Part shown: positions 5,433 through 5,941 of the stretch, one piece after another
Layout of the letters: each line of letters starts with the position of its first letter
How positions within the stretch are numbered: the stretch's first letter is position 1
Assembly (NCBI GenBank): GCA_019689775.1
Contig: JADGGV010000271.1
Location: 1-5,941 of the forward strand
Length of the DNA stretch: 5,941 nt
Reading direction: 5' to 3'
DNA from: Gemmatimonadota bacterium
GTDB lineage: Bacteria; Gemmatimonadota; Gemmatimonadetes; Longimicrobiales; RSA9
Notes under the pieces: model-generated
What the model was told of the DNA's origin: nothing
What the model saw: the letters and a program-made list of their open reading frames with translations, nothing else
Databases searched by the model: none
Translations under genes and position numbers: made by a program

Positions 5433-5897
5433 ATGCGGCGCGAGAAGGAAGCGACCGGCCGGCCGGTCATGGCGGCAGCCCCCTCCGCGGCGATCCGGCA
5501 CATCCGGCAGCGGAACGGCCGGGACTGCGGGATCGCGGCGGCGGCCATGCTGGCGGGCGTGAGCTACCGCGAGGCGGCGGCGGCGGCGGACCCGGCCGTC
5601 CGCCCGGGAGACGGGCTGCGGGCGATGGAGGTCGCCCGGATGCTACGGCGGCTGACGGGTCGGCTCGTCCGGATCTCGGACGCGGGGGACGGCTGTGCGC
5701 TCGCCGCGTACGAGCCGACGGCGGATCCGGCGGTCATCCTGATCCACGAGCCGGGCGACACGCGGGGGCACTTCGTGGTCGTCTCCGGCGGACTCGTGTA
5801 CGACCCGGAGCGCGACGCGCCGAGCGCGCTGGAGAGCTACGTGCACCGGCGCTGGCACATCGCCGACATCGTGACGGTGGAGGCGGAGGCGGCCTGA
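5433..5897 (+). CDS. Stand-alone C39-like cysteine peptidase-fold protein
   Basis: A 154-residue protein resembling the peptidase C39 domain (papain-like fold), best known from bacteriocin exporters, where it cleaves after a double-glycine leader. The pattern is IRQRNGRDCGIAAAAMLAGV (24-43) with candidate nucleophile Cys32, a GHFVVV strand with candidate His113, and VYDP with candidate Asp124, in the right order and spacing. Gln26 may serve as the oxyanion-hole glutamine, though C39 proteins usually place it nearer the Cys. No exporter domain, membrane helix or signal peptide is present, so it is a free-standing cytosolic protein. ATG 5433 follows AAGGTGG (5421-5427) at a good distance. ATG 5469, 12 residues on, is the alternative and lies directly after a 16-base palindrome. 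No double-glycine precursor or ABC exporter is visible next to it, so substrate and role are unknown. Confidence 0.78.
   Translation: MRREKEATGRPVMAAAPSAAIRHIRQRNGRDCGIAAAAMLAGVSYREAAAAADPAVRPGDGLRAMEVARMLRRLTGRLVRISDAGDGCALAAYEPTADPAVILIHEPGDTRGHFVVVSGGLVYDPERDAPSALESYVHRRWHIADIVTVEAEAA
5453..5468. repeat. Perfect 16-base palindrome at the start of the C39-like gene
   Basis: GACCGGCCGGCCGGTC is fully self-complementary and ends directly before the in-frame ATG at 5469. If translation starts at 5433 it lies inside the coding sequence. If it starts at 5469 it lies between AAGGA (5445-5449) and the ATG, where a hairpin would bring the two together, or where a dimeric repressor could bind. Confidence 0.5.
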
Positions 5898-5941
5898 GGC
5901 GGCAACGGCGGCCGGTGGGCGGGGACGGGGGCCGGCCGGGC

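Noticed and set aside
3797..5548. 583-codon minus-strand frame.
   Set aside because: Basic, Pro/Arg/His-rich translation crossing two real genes and the terminator. It is a shadow frame.
5898..5941. Possible terminator after the C39-like gene.
   Set aside because: GGCCGG/CCGGCC pairing is possible, but there is no T tract and the window ends, so it cannot be judged.

Overview
This window is one end of a contig from a bacterium with very high GC. Third codon positions are almost all G or C, GTG starts are used freely, and genes are packed with ATGA/GTGA overlaps. The gene set is a Mrp-type ATPase, a protochlorophyllide-reductase-like (PCP_red) small protein, an ABC-2 exporter, a HemQ/chlorite-dismutase-family protein and a small ferredoxin. 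This suits an environmental lineage such as Rokubacteria/Methylomirabilota, Binatota or a deltaproteobacterial relative, but the placement is a low-confidence guess. The first 27 bases look like Illumina Nextera (Tn5) adapter, so the left edge is probably a real contig end.

Layout. From 2939 down to 1, the minus strand carries a tight four-gene operon. In order of transcription it holds a Mrp/NBP35 P-loop ATPase (2043-2939), a zinc-ribbon protein with a C-terminal PCP_red domain (1603-2046), an ABC-2 ATPase (633-1580) and its membrane partner (633 down to the window edge, incomplete). A short 61-base gap separates it from a divergent plus-strand gene for a tiny membrane-anchored zinc-ribbon protein (3001-3255). 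That gene converges, with 7 bases between, on a second minus-strand operon: a HemQ/chlorite-dismutase-family protein (3541-4365) followed with an ATGA overlap by a three-cysteine ferredoxin (3263-3544). A 433-base gap (4366-4798) without a credible gene probably holds divergent promoters. On its right, the plus strand has an unrecognised 133-residue soluble protein (4799-5200), a strong stem-loop terminator (5237-5270), and a stand-alone C39-peptidase-like protein (5433-5897).

How the genes may work together. Mrp proteins bind and carry Fe-S clusters, the PCP_red domain is shared with the Fe-S enzyme that reduces protochlorophyllide, HemQ-family proteins bind haem or coprohaem, and the ferredoxin moves electrons. 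The left two thirds of the window therefore looks like an Fe-S/tetrapyrrole-related neighbourhood with an exporter of unknown cargo. That link is inferred from gene context only. The right end (hypothetical protein and C39-like protein) shows no clear tie to it. I found no RNA genes, CRISPR array, insertion sequence or phage genes.
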